Below are positions 45,950 to 57,019 of a DNA stretch of 64,000 nt, one piece after another. The position numbers and the translations under genes are program-made. The stretch is from Siphonodentalium dalli (Eukaryota; Mollusca; Scaphopoda; Gadilida; Siphonodentaliidae), in contig CP136064.1 of the NCBI GenBank assembly GCA_032622095.1, positions 251,660,484 through 251,724,483 of the forward strand, read 5' to 3'. Numbering within the stretch: position 1 is the stretch's first letter; each line of letters begins with the position of its first letter. A model generated the notes under the pieces. That model searched no databases and had not been told where the DNA came from. It saw only the letters and a list, made by a program, of their open reading frames with translations.

Positions 45950-46195
45950 TGTTCTAACATATGTTACTATCAATGTGGAATCCGTTTTTGGTGAGATTTT
46001 TCCATATTCACTGAGGGTTTGTGTGTCAATGTGCGTTGACTGGAAAATTATTCATTTGGCGGCGATCTTTTACGCCATCTTGGATCCTGAATTTTCCCAT
46101 GAGCGGATTTTTGCGGATTTTGGATATGTTGTTCCTGAAGCTTTTCCCCGTCGAATGACACCAAAATCAGCTTGTATCCAATTTCTTCCGGGTTG
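45950..46195 (-). repeat. Right arm of long inverted repeat
   Basis: Inverse of 41286-41530; its outer edge is at CTTCCGGGTT (46185-46194). With the left arm it brackets 4.9 kb that contain the pseudogene. No exact target duplication could be read at the outer edges. Confidence 0.85.
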
Positions 46196-46199
46196 ACCC

Positions 46200-47040
46200 C
46201 CAAATTCAGCTTCAACGACCATACTAATGGACACATACCCATACGTGTAGACCATGGACCAAGGCCGATATGTGTATGCCATATAGCACTGTACCCAGCC
46301 ATAATCAGGTGTCTGTCTATATATAGGATATGTACCCACCCTTTATACGTGATATATCTACACCAAAGACCCAGGCAAGTTTAAATAGTGCTAATACACA
46401 GGTGACTATAATGATGTATGCATTGGATACAGGTGCCTATATGTACATGGGCACTAAATAAAAGCTACGGAACCGGCGTTATTAGCATTTCATGATTCGC
46501 ATATATGCTGGTAGGCAATGGACTGATCCACTTATATAGGAGACACATGGACCCCATGCCCTACGGGTAATTCATGGACCAAAATGCCTGTGCACGGATC
46601 CACGTCTCTATATGCATACCATATACGTACGTCCGTTTTCAGCCATTCGACCAACGCCCTATAGGATGGAGGTCCCTATCGATTGACCGTGTGCACCACC
46701 ATAGCTTGGCTATGGACCCATGCTCATATAGGTAGGAACTTGAAACGGGCCACTATGGACATCCCATGTATCCAGGCTGATTTAGTTATGACCTTATCCG
46801 ACAGTTATGATCTTATTACCAGACATTTACCCATCCAATGAATGTACATGTTACATGACTATCTAGGTTATAACCACAGCCACGCATACACCATGGACCC
46901 ATATGAACATCACATGTAGTGCAAACACACAGGTGCCTATAGTTATGAACGCATGACATGTACCCAGGTCTATATACGGCAAATCAATAGAACCAGCCCT
47001 AAATAGTATATCATCCGTCCAGGCCCCTTTCTATGACATG
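46200..47040. repeat. Degenerate CATGGACC-rich repeat, right of the long-TIR element
   Basis: Same words as at 40570-41110 (CATGGACC, ACCCAGGC, TATAGT). The period is not regular. No gene. Confidence 0.5.
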
Positions 47041-47058
47041 GACACAGTAGTTAAGACA

Positions 47059-47451
47059 CCCTTTACCCAACAAACCGGCCAAAACCGGCCAATTAAAGCT
47101 TCAACAGCCTAAAATATCTTCGGTCTGTCTCAATATAACCATACACATATGGATATCATTGGAACCGGCTCCTTGACCACATTGTGATAGTTACAGTTAT
47201 GCCCTGTGCCAATGCATTCTCTTATATATGCGAGTCGACCATAGGTCGCCTCGCATATATAAGAGAATGCATTGGCCTAAAAAAAATCTTTTTTTTAACA
47301 CTTTTTACCATTTTTTTTTACATTCTTTAACAATTTTATAATTTTTAATGTGTTAAGCCAATGCATTCTCTTATATATGCGAGGCGACCTATGGTCGACT
47401 CGCATATATAAGAGAATGCATTGGCACAGGGCTCTTCTGTTGGGTAAAGGG
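47059..47451 (+). mobile_element. MITE-B copy 4 with 8-bp flanking repeat TTAAGACA
   Basis: Starts CCCTTTACCCAACA and ends TGTTGGGTAAAGGG; both hairpin modules and the AAAGCTTCAACAGCC segment are present. Unlike other copies it is flanked by TTAAGACA on both sides (47051-47058, 47452-47459) rather than only TTAA. Confidence 0.9.
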
Positions 47452-47544
47452 TTAAGACACGTCATTGGATGCAGTTCCTTAGTAACTATGGGTTGGTAAT
47501 GGGCCCATGGCTGCCCATGTAAATGGTCATCGGTTTCAAAGGGT

Positions 47545-48165
47545 AGTTCATGTTTGAAATTATCGTTTCTTAATTCAGACTACAAAGAAGCATATTATCA
47601 GCATATATAGCACAGCTGCTTTGAGATTGAAATCATCTTTTTTATTCATCCGTCAAGTAGCAGATTAGCACCATAGCACTGATGTATTTGTGATTCAAAC
47701 TATTTTTTTTATTCATCCGTCAAGTAGCAGAGTAGCACCATAGCACCATTGTTCTTAAGCTTGGAGGTATCTTTTTTATTTATCCACCAAGTTGCAGATT
47801 CGTAGCATAGCACAGCTGTATTTGTGATTGAAACTATGTGTTTTTATTCGTCCATCAAGTAGCAGATTCGTAGCATAGCACTGAGGAATTTGTGATTGAA
47901 AATAACTGTTTTATTCGCCCATCAAGTAGCAGATTAGTAGCATAGCACCATTGCGCTTAAGTTAGAAACTATTGTTTATTAATTCAGATTACTAAGTAGA
48001 AGATTATCTGCATATAGCACAGCTGTATTTGAGATATAAGTATCATCAAGGAGCATAGCACTGATGCATTTAATACTGAAACTATCTTTTTTATTAGTCC
48101 ATCAAGTAGCAGATTAGTAGCATAGCACTGCTGCAATTGAGTCTGAAACGCTCTTTTCTTAATGC
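47545..48165. repeat. ~65-bp satellite array, right block
   Basis: About nine units of the AGTAGCAGATTAG..GCATAGCAC repeat in the same orientation as 38470-39310, with the same succession of variant units at its start. Confidence 0.87.
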
Positions 48166-48249
48166 GGATGAACATACTTATAACATTTAAAATAGAAGTA
48201 CAAAAACCTTTTAACCTCGTTTCTTGCCATATCTAATAATTAAACCATG

Positions 48250-48610
48250 ACCAACTCGTTGAAAATGATCGCCGACATGAACGACGATGCATTCTCAGCG
48301 ATGAGGACATTTCCTCATCGCTGAGGAAATAACCTCTTCCATAAATAAAAACCATATTCGCGCAATGCTACACTACACAGTACCAGACTTGATTATGTAT
48401 TAAATAGTGACAAATAGTAAAGCAATAATTAGTTCAAGTTTAACAAACGAGTCTTCCCGCCAACAGGCGAATTTACCGGTAGTGTGCAAATGGTCAATCG
48501 CGTGATTTGGCTAGACCAACAGATATGATTTCTATATATACGGAAGAGGTTTTTTCCTCAGCGAAGCGAAAATGACAGAGTCGTTGAGAATGATCGGCGA
48601 TGATCACACA
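48250..48610. mobile_element. Foldback element with a nested hairpin
   Basis: AATGATCGCCGA and CCTCTTCC on the left recur inverted as GGAAGAGG and AATGATCGGCGA near 48541-48600. Inside the left arm is a perfect 14-bp stem, CTCAGCGATGAGGA/TCCTCATCGCTGAG, with a 4-base loop (48296-48327). No ORF. Confidence 0.6.
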
Positions 48611-48665
48611 TAGCTCCCAAAACAATACCTGTCAGATGCGTTTAACCAATATGTCCCGAAACCAG

Positions 48666-49193
48666 TTAAAGATACGGGCGGCGTTGGCGGTGGGTATGCT
48701 GTTAAAATATTCACCTCCGTCAAAAAACGCCATAAACAGAAAGAATAGTAAAATATAGACAGACCTTGTTCTTATACCAATCATAAATATGGCATAAACA
48801 GTACGTTATTGTCAAATGTTTATCCATTGTTATGTAAACAAAAGAAAAAAACGTTGCAGAACCTGACTTTTGTTTAGATTCGGATATGGTAAACATAAAG
48901 AGCATTGTTTGTTACTGTTTTCCTGATATGGAAATAATAAAGACCGATTATATCATTTGTGTGTGACTAACCAATAGAATTGCGTTGTGTTATTTAAACA
49001 TGAGCAAAACGTCTGTAACACCAGCATGCTCCTGTTTACGTACACACTCGTACGTCTTGACGACAATATACTATTTACGCGCTGATTATGTTTGGCATAT
49101 GAACAAAACTATATATATTTTAATATTCCTTCTGTTGATGGCGATTTGAACAAATACGAATATTTCTGCAATGAACGCCACCCGTGCCTTTAA
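48666..49193 (-). mobile_element. MITE-A copy 6
   Basis: 528 bp, TTAA at 48666-48669 and 49190-49193, inverted orientation, colinear with copies 4 and 5. Confidence 0.87.
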
Positions 49194-49194
49194 G

Positions 49195-50060
49195 CGCCAT
49201 TATTTACGCCCATCGGGTGTATACTGGTGGGGAAATTTTAGATCGCCGTGTGTCGCCGAATGCGCCGTGTGTCGGTGGAGCTTTTATAAATAGATAATTG
49301 GTTTTTCCTTTTTCCGGTTGTGACAATTCGCAGTAGATGCCTGTTTGCGGAGGTCTATTTGCGGAGTTCCCCGAATTCGCGGAGATCCCCTAATCTGGTC
49401 GAAATATGTTGATTTTAATGAGGGAACGGGTGCGTATATGTAAATTGATACGTATTTTAAACAAATAACGACACGATCATGATAATATAGTGGTTTGTTC
49501 TATCAATCATATCAAATTCGCTGGAATGATAGTTGCAGTATGTACCTATTATGACTGCATTAATTGCTTTCAATGTTTAGATATCAACAATGGCTGGACC
49601 ACTGTTGAAGATTTTATGGCGGGAACACAATGACTCCGATTTTTGATCCGCATTTAGAGACTTCTGGTGTGGTGTATTAGAAACCTGCAGTAATAAGCCG
49701 TAGTTTTTTTTAATAATTTGAAGGATTAGTTGTTTTAACGGAATTCTGAGGCGGGTGCATTCGTGTAACCAATATATTTAACTTTTTTTTAAGGTTACAT
49801 AAAATATTCATGTAACCAATATATTTAACTTGTTTTATAATAATTTATATTTATGCGTAATAATATAATCTTGAGGGTGTTACCATTTCTGATTATGGTT
49901 TTCTTGTCACGCCATGCCCCTGTAACATGATCGTTCTGTGAGCTAGCGTTCCGGCTCCCATTCCGAATTTATGTCGATTTCATATCGGTGGATCTTCCGG
50001 TCGGAATGTAGCGACTTTCTGCAACACAAAGCTGATTAGTGGACATGATAGCCACAAAAA
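49195..50060. other. Non-coding stretch
   Basis: No supported gene. A short direct repeat GTAACCAATATATTTAACTT occurs at about 49768 and 49814. Confidence 0.4.
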
Positions 50061-50067
50061 TCTAAAT

Positions 50068-50528
50068 GTGACCCGCCATATCAAATCCAGTCGTAAGTCG
50101 GGATTTTTTTTACCCTGTGCCAATGCATTCTCTTATATATGCGAGTCGACCATAGGTCGCCTCGCATATATAAGAGAATGCATCGGCCTAACAATTTTTT
50201 ATCATTTAAAAAAAATAAATGTTTCTTCCAATTTTTAGGACATAAAATAAAAAAACATCCATTACCCTGCAGGGAGCCCCACACATGTATAGAAGCATAT
50301 AGAAGAGTGTCGTCTGCTCATGTTTGTCTGGGGCTCTGTATGGGTGAAATTATAAAATTGTTAAAGAATACAAGAACAAATTATTAAAATTGTAAAAAAT
50401 TGTTAGGCCAATGCATTCTCTTATATATGCGAGGCGACCTATGGTCGACTCGCATATATAAGAGAATGCATTGGCACAGGGTAAAAAAAAAATCCCAACT
50501 TACGACTGGATTTGATATGGCGGGTCAC
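50068..50528. mobile_element. GTGACCC-ended element carrying the MITE-B hairpin pair
   Basis: Ends GTGACCCGCCATATCAAATC and its inverse GATTTGATATGGCGGGTCAC, flanked by AAAT on both sides (50064-50067, 50529-50532). The TIRs run about 40 bases, through TCCAGTCGTAAGT, to a T/A run. Inside are the same two inverted palindromic modules as in MITE-B (ATGCATTCTCTTATATATGC arms, GACC-ATA-GGTC loop), nearly identical in sequence. The CCCTTTACCC ends and the AAAGCTTCAACAGCC segment of MITE-B are absent. The spacer holds a unique insert, about 50240-50340. Confidence 0.85.
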
Positions 50529-50989
50529 AAATGAGTAAAGGGTCGACTAGAGAGTTGAGTATTAGCTATTGAAATACGTGCCGCTGGATCTCCCGTCTCC
50601 AGTTAATTGAGGATTGTCTGTGAGCTACTCTCAGATTTCTTATATAACTACCAGATAACGGGTCCTTGGAGTAACACAGGACACATACACAAGAACAGAC
50701 GCTATCGGGAAATTACAAACTCGGTGTTTGTTAATCTCATTTGTCTTTGTCAGCATTAGTTTCAAGAGACAAATCCCAATGACGACAAAATGACATTTTA
50801 TCACAGAATCAGAATCACGTAAGGCATTTATTTTACTAATACCATATCCGACTAATTTATTTTAAAATAAACAAATAAAGTGAAAAGAGTAATTTCCTGG
50901 AAGACAATCGGCGTGATGTGCGAGATTGTGTGTTATACACATGTGTACACAGGAGATAAACCTTACTCGTACAGTCAGAGTCAGAAGTG

Positions 50990-51152
50990 GTATATTGAGG
51001 CGCGCCTTTATTGCTATATTGAGCGCGCTTAATTTCGAAAAAGGCGCGATTATATCGCAATAGCAAAATTCTGTCGCGCTTATTATTGCGATATTGAGAG
51101 CAGAATATTTCGATATTAAGCGCGCATTGTCTCAATATTGAGCGCGACATTT
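50990..51152. repeat. Cluster of ATATTGAGCGCG motifs
   Basis: Four or five irregularly spaced ATATTGAGCGCG/CGCGCTTAATAT-like words in both orientations, interleaved with GCGCGATTATATCGCAAT. Could be a decayed palindromic minisatellite. No gene. Confidence 0.6.
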
Positions 51153-51523
51153 CATACAGACCGATAGTGTTCTATTTATATTGGATAAATACTGTGCATA
51201 TAGTGCACATATAGCATTTACAACTGTAAGCATATACAAATCTAAAACATTGTCTCTATTTATGTCAAAACGGGTAGTTTCAAAATCCATGATGGAAACA
51301 TGTGGATTTGAACCCTTAATGGGAGGGCGAAAAGGCTTGGAGAGCGAAAAGGCTTGGAGTTGTACCCCAACCGATTGATACACAGAGGCCCCTGTTGTTG
51401 TTGTTGGAAGTGATGGATAGAAGAGATAGAGCATCTTTAATATCAACCCTTTCACGCTGACAAAATTATTCCCCGATAGGTATGCGGCAATTATTTCGCT
51501 GACGATACTCGCTAAAATAAATT

Positions 51524-51787
51524 ATGGATAAGACTGATGTATATCGCCGATATGCATATAATACTATTGAAAAAAACATTGATGAAAAAACTATTTTCTT
51601 GAACATCCGAACACCACGATGGAGTGTATACGTCCTTTTAATTTCAACATTCATGATTTCTGACACCGCGGTTGACGAGGGTGATGGCAATATCGTACGT
51701 CATATCGCTAATGACATGACGAACAAGGCTAAGGAGAAATATGAATTTCAGAAAAAAGATAATTTAAACAACCAGACCGGAGCGTAA
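51524..51787 (+). CDS. Candidate small or terminal ORF, product unknown
   Basis: An 87-codon frame with ATG at 51524 and TAA at 51785-51787. Residues about 40-52 are hydrophobic (YVLLISTFMISD), followed by a hydrophilic, charged C-terminus (DEGDGNIVRHIANDM, NKAKEKYEFQKKDN). AATAAA lies at 51899-51904, 112 bases past the stop, a normal distance for a polyadenylation signal. It may be a 3' exon or a small protein. No homologue comes to mind, and no strong splice acceptor was found. Confidence 0.33.
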   Translation: MDKTDVYRRYAYNTIEKNIDEKTIFLNIRTPRWSVYVLLISTFMISDTAVDEGDGNIVRHIANDMTNKAKEKYEFQKKDNLNNQTGA

Positions 51788-51898
51788 ACCTTATTTGTCT
51801 GACGTTTTGTAAACCTATCTTTATTCCCTGTAGAATTACAACTCAACGACCACGGCATCATGCTGTCATATCTTGTCGTTCGAATTGTGCGAGAGATT

Positions 51899-51904
51899 CA
51901 ATAA
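51899..51904 (+). promoter_or_regulatory. Possible polyadenylation signal
   Basis: AATAAA downstream of the candidate ORF at 51524-51787. Confidence 0.3.
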
Positions 51905-52453
51905 AGAACCTTTGATTAAATGATAAGACCGAAACGTGATCAATATAATATATTTGCTACCGATATCGATCTTATGTAGGAAGAAACGCTGGGCGGATAC
52001 AGTGGTAATATTAAATGCTTAGAAAACAAACACGACTCCACTGTGATTAATAATGAAGAAGGACAGGTCTAATCAAGCTATCAAGTGTTTGTCTCCGACA
52101 AAGACAGACCAAATAAATTCACATCATATGCTATTTATTTATCTCAAATGTTCATCACTGGACGTGTTATTCTATAATTCTACAGACGAATTGCAAATAA
52201 ATGGGAATCATGTTGACACAATAGAAGCAAGTCGGAGGTTTATCTTCGTTTATGGCGGAGATACTACGAGAGACTGTAGACACACCAAGGCTAGCACCAA
52301 GTTCTCGGCGTCGCTCTCCGTGTCTATACCCGGGGTAGTATTTGTCGACCGCCCCACTGCGAGTGGTAATAGTACCCTAATGGTTACGCTGGTGTAAATA
52401 GGGTTCGGAGTGACATCTAGCGGAGAGAATAAAATAGACACTGGGCCCTGATT

Positions 52454-54745
52454 GGCCAATATAGTCCAGTGCATTTATGGTTTTACCCAGAACTAATTGC
52501 AACAGAATTATTTTTTGCTGGAATTGGAACATATACCCTCCATAAACAACATACTAAAAATCGGCTAAAATCGGAAAAAGGGAATTTCGTGAAAAATAAT
52601 TGAGAAAATTTGGTCAAATCATCAATTTATGGGTTTTCATGAATGTATATAAAAAATTCAAATTTACAAGTCCTACACATATCATGCCTATTTTGTCGAC
52701 CACATTTTCCTGAATCCAGAACTGGAAACCAATCCCAGATTCCTTAAGTATTTTTCGAGTTGTGTGCCTTCAAAAACGCGAGTTTACCTGATTTCGGAAC
52801 CTTAATTTCGCAGAATGAGCCAAATGCCGTATTATATGGTTAATTATTTAAAAAACTAGAGCAAAATTAATTACTTTTACACTGTTTTAGTAATTTCCTC
52901 ACTAGACAAAACACAAAATATGATTAATATGTGCATCTATGAATAAGGAGAATAAAATATTCTCAAACAAAATGTGTGTTCCATTGTATGGACTTAGCCA
53001 AATTTGCCTTGACACAGAACTCGTGTGATGAAATGCCATATTTGAGGTCATGTAACTCAATAAATTAATATCCATATGCTCTGCTTTTCTCATAACATTT
53101 TGAGAATACTAGATTGAACAAATTGTGAACGAATTTCCAAATACATTGGAGAAGAAAATAAAATTATGGTCCTATGAACTCTTAGTCTAGCCTCTTTTCC
53201 GAAAATGCAATTGTGGGACGTTTTTGTCAATTTTAAAAGGATTTTATGCATAATCAGAAAAATTAACGAAAGTTTATTGTGTAAAATTATGTGAACTGTC
53301 CTCTTAAATCATTTTTTTGTTGAGAAAATAGCATTTCAATGGTTATACCAATGAATTTCACTGGATTTCACTCATCATTGTGGAAACATACTCCAAATTT
53401 GAACGGCAGAAAAATGGGGTAGGGGAAAGCATATCAACAAAATCTTCAAAATTATGCATCTTGAAGCAGAAAACTTTACATTAACAGTTTCTGCTTACAT
53501 TGTTCTTTCATACATAATTTCATATTTCCTTTGTTTATGTTTATTGACAGAGCTATAATATTTTTTGTCATAATTTGGCAGTGAAATGTCAAATTGGCTA
53601 TTTTGAGATTGTTTTATACAACATAACCATAAAATTCTAAATCAACGTCCGATAACGTATTAAGCAGTTTTATAATGCAACAGGAATGTACACAAACTGG
53701 AAGAAAACAACATTGTGTCTGAAATGGCTGTAATTTGGTGATAAGATTGCATTTTGTGATTTTTCCTACCCCTGTACCAACGTTAAAATTTGGAGTCAGT
53801 TTCCTGAAAAATGAAAGAAATCAAGTGAAATACTATGGCATAACCAATGTAAGGCTAATTTTTTATCACTAAATTGTTGTGGGAGGAAAGTTCAAATAAT
53901 TTTACACATTAAAACACCCATTGTTTTTTGTTTTTATGGCCCAAAACCTTTTAGATTGGACAAAAATGCCTCAAACTGGCATCTTTGGAAACAAGCTAAA
54001 ACTAAGTATTCAAAGGGCCATAAGTTGATTTTCTTAAATAATGTCCTGTTAATACCTTTACATTTTGTTCAATCCAACATACTTAAAAGGTTATAAGAAA
54101 AGCATGGCATATGGGTATTAAATTATTGAGTTACATGACCTCAAATATTGCATTTGATCACACACGTTCAGTGTCAGAGGCAAAATTGGCCAGGTCCATA
54201 CAATGGAACACACATTTTGTTTGAGAATATAATCTTCTTCTTAATTATAGATACACATATTAATCATATTTTGTATTTAATCTAGTGAGGAAATTACTAT
54301 AACACTGAAAACTCCCTTCAGTTTACTCTATTTTTTTTAAAATAATTAATCATAAATAAGGCATTTTGGCTCATTCTTCGAAATTGAGGCTCCGAAAATG
54401 GGCCGAAATCAGGTAAACTCGCGTTTTTGAAGGCACACAACTAGAACAATACGTAATGAATCTGGGACTGGTTTTCAGTACTGGGTTCAGGAAATTGAGG
54501 TCGACACAATACACATACCATTTGTAGGATTTGTGAATTTGATTGTTCTTATATGCATCCATGAAAATCCATAAATTGATGATTTGACCAAATTTCCCCA
54601 AATTTATTTCACGAAATTCACCAATTTCCCTTTTTAGTATTTTGTTTATGGAGGGTTTATGTACTTATTCCAGCAAAAAAAAAATCTGTTGCAATTAGTT
54701 CCGGGTGTGGCATTTTTTTCTCATAAATGCACTGGACTAATAGCC
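52454..54745. mobile_element. Giant 2.3-kb imperfect palindrome
   Basis: The left half, starting GTCCAGTGCATTTATG after GGCCAATATA, pairs with the right half, ending CATAAATGCACTGGAC. Matching blocks run almost to the centre near 53600. Pairs of blocks include AAAAACGCGAGTTTACCTGA with its inverse at 54410, TAATTTCCTCACTAGA with its inverse at 54280, GAGGTCATGTAACTCAATAA with its inverse at 54125, and ATTGAACAAA with its inverse near 54065. Arms are about 1.1 kb with roughly 70-75 percent identity by eye. No ORF of note. Probably a very long-TIR non-autonomous transposon or an old inverted duplication. Confidence 0.88.
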
Positions 54746-54834
54746 TTGTGTGCTTTTTGCATAAAAAAAATCGTTACACCTCTTCCCTGTGATTTCCCAT
54801 AGGTAAAATAGCCATTGTCACAGGAATTAACCCT

Positions 54835-55095
54835 TTGTAGTGAAGTTTGAATGTTTTGGTGTGGTCTAAAATATGACATTATTTTTTTATGCGGTTCTGA
54901 CACTAGTTACGAAAACACAAGATTTAAAGGCGAATTTCCTGCTAGACGGACATGACTTTTTTGCGTAAAAAGTTTCCCCAAATGTCAATTTTTCAGATTT
55001 AAAGAAAAGTTTGGACCCAAAATTTATATTGCCAACAGTATACGCTAAAACGTTAGCACTGAGGCATATTGAAAACATTTACACCAGTGTAACCT
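54835..55095. repeat. Diverged relative of repeat E
   Basis: TTTGAATGTTTTGGTGTGGT, TTTTTTTATGCGGTTCTGAC, AAGATTTAAAGGC, AAAACGTTAGCACTGAGGC and TGTAACCTA match the order of blocks in 14040-14478 and 15185-15635 at about 65 percent identity. It starts about 90 bases after the right end of the giant palindrome. Confidence 0.6.
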
Positions 55096-55589
55096 AATGT
55101 GGCACCCTGTTTACCATGGTGTGCATCCGTGGTGTATGAGTCCAGGTGGTACTAGGACGACCGTATCAGGTGAGACATCGCCCTGGGGATAGTCCACTTC
55201 GATTCTACATCGCTTCTAGACATCGGTTGAGTTCATTCAATCGGGTAGTCACGCTTCTTCACAATGTATTCACATATGGTGTATATGTCGTCTCACGTTT
55301 CTTTAAATTTCGTCTTGATGATTTTTGAATGGTGGAATCTATGATTGGTTGACTGTTATCGAAATCTGAGTGTTAATGGCTTTCAATCATTAGAAGCAAA
55401 TCATTTCTTATATGGGGTTAAAGTATATCAAACCACAAAAACACTACTCTTTTTCGCATTACTCGTTCATAGCTAAAACAAAGCGTTTTGAACAAACCCA
55501 TGTATGATATCATGGTAAATCTCGCCATTCATCTTCCAAACTCCCTGAATTTTAGGCTTTTCTTCGTAACCGAGATTGGAATACAGATA

Positions 55590-55995
55590 ATAATAATAAT
55601 AATAAAAAGTTTTTATATAGCGCTTTATCCCAGATGGCCCAGAGCGCTTACATTCCTACTAGTACACTGCCCTCTATCACACGTGATATACATACATCTA
55701 TACACACCACATACCAATATAAACATACATCAAAATAATTAAACAACATCTGAGGTAACTTCCCCATAGTGAGCACAGAATAATTCACTCTTTAACAAAG
55801 TTTTGAATTCGGTCAGAGAGTTTGCAAATCTTGTGTCGTGTCTCAGTGAGTTCCAAACATTTGGCGCATACGAATCAAATGCTCTATCGCCATAAGTTTT
55901 CAAATTTTTTGATGGAATATCCATTAGATATCCATCCAGATGAACCCGACATCCGCAGCACAAACACACTGCACTATTCTTTATAGACACTTTGT
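55590..55995 (-). pseudogene. 5'-truncated LINE 3' end (CR1/Jockey type)
   Basis: The minus-strand frame 55990-55739 ends with KNLKTYGDRAFDSYAPNVWN, SLRHDTRFANSLTEFKTLLK and SELF. This is the typical C-terminus of invertebrate LINE reverse transcriptases (TYGDRAFSxxAPxLWNxLP, a S...FK..LK..LF tail). Past the stop the strand reads a GCGCTCTGGGCCATCTGGGA segment and GCGCTATATAAAAACTTTTT, then (TTA)n, a usual 3' terminus for such elements. Only about 80 codons remain. Confidence 0.8.
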
Positions 55996-56158
55996 GCTAT
56001 ATCTGCTATCTATTCGAGCGCACCAGATACTTCCTTTCTGACTAGGTCACCGGCTGGGTACTAGTATGTGGTTTCTATATTAAGTGTGGGTTTTCCAGCC
56101 AAAATGACGGAAAACACATCGGCGTCCCTATGTTCGTACTATACAGCTGGATCAGTAA

Positions 56159-57010
56159 CCGCCGAACACCGGGCGCTGACAGAGAGCCAGTGGTATTCCT
56201 AAACCCATAGTCATCGAACGGACAACATGCCGCCGAACACCGGGCGCTGACAGAGAGCCAGTGGTATTCCTAAACCCATATTCATCAAACGGACAACATG
56301 CCGCCGAACACCGGGCGCTGACAGAGAGCCAGTGGTATTCCTAAACCCATATTCATCAAACGGACAACATGCCGCCGAACACCGGGCGCTGACAGAGAGC
56401 CAGTGGTATTCCTAAACCCATATTCATCAAACGGACAACATGCCGCCGAACACCGGGCGCTGACAGAGAGCCAGTGGTATTCCTAAACCCATATTCATCA
56501 AACGGACAACATGCCGCCGAACACCGGGCGCTGACAGAGAGCCAGTGGTATTCCTAAACCCACATTCATCAAACGGACAACATGCCGCCGAACACCGGGC
56601 GCTGACAGAGAGCCAGTGGTATTCCTAAACCCATATTCATCAAACGGACAACATGCCGCCGAACACAGGGCGCTGACAGAGAGCCAGTGGTATTCCTAAA
56701 CCCATATTCATCAAACGGACAACATGCCGCCGAACACCGGGCGCTGACAGAGAGCCAGTGGTATTCCTAAACCCATATTCATCAAACGGACAACATGCCG
56801 CCGAACACAGGGTGCTGACAGAGAGCCAGTGGTATTCCTAAACCCATATTCTTCAAACGGACAACATGCCGCCGAACACCGGGCGCTGACAGAGAGCCAG
56901 TGGTATTCCTAAACCCATATTCATCAAACGGACAACATGCCGCCGAACACAGGGCGCTTACAGAGAGCCATTGCTATTCCTAAACCCATATCCATCAAAC
57001 GGACAACATG
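56159..57010. repeat. 71-bp satellite, 12 copies, highly homogeneous
   Basis: Twelve exact-length units beginning CCGCCGAACACCGGGCGCTG and ending CATCAAACGGACAACATG. Differences between units are only a few bases, mostly ACCGGG/ACAGGG and TTCATC/TTCTTC. The last unit (56940) is the most changed. Each frame contains a stop, so it is not coding. It is GC-richer than the surroundings. Confidence 0.96.
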
Positions 57011-57019
57011 CCGCCGGAC

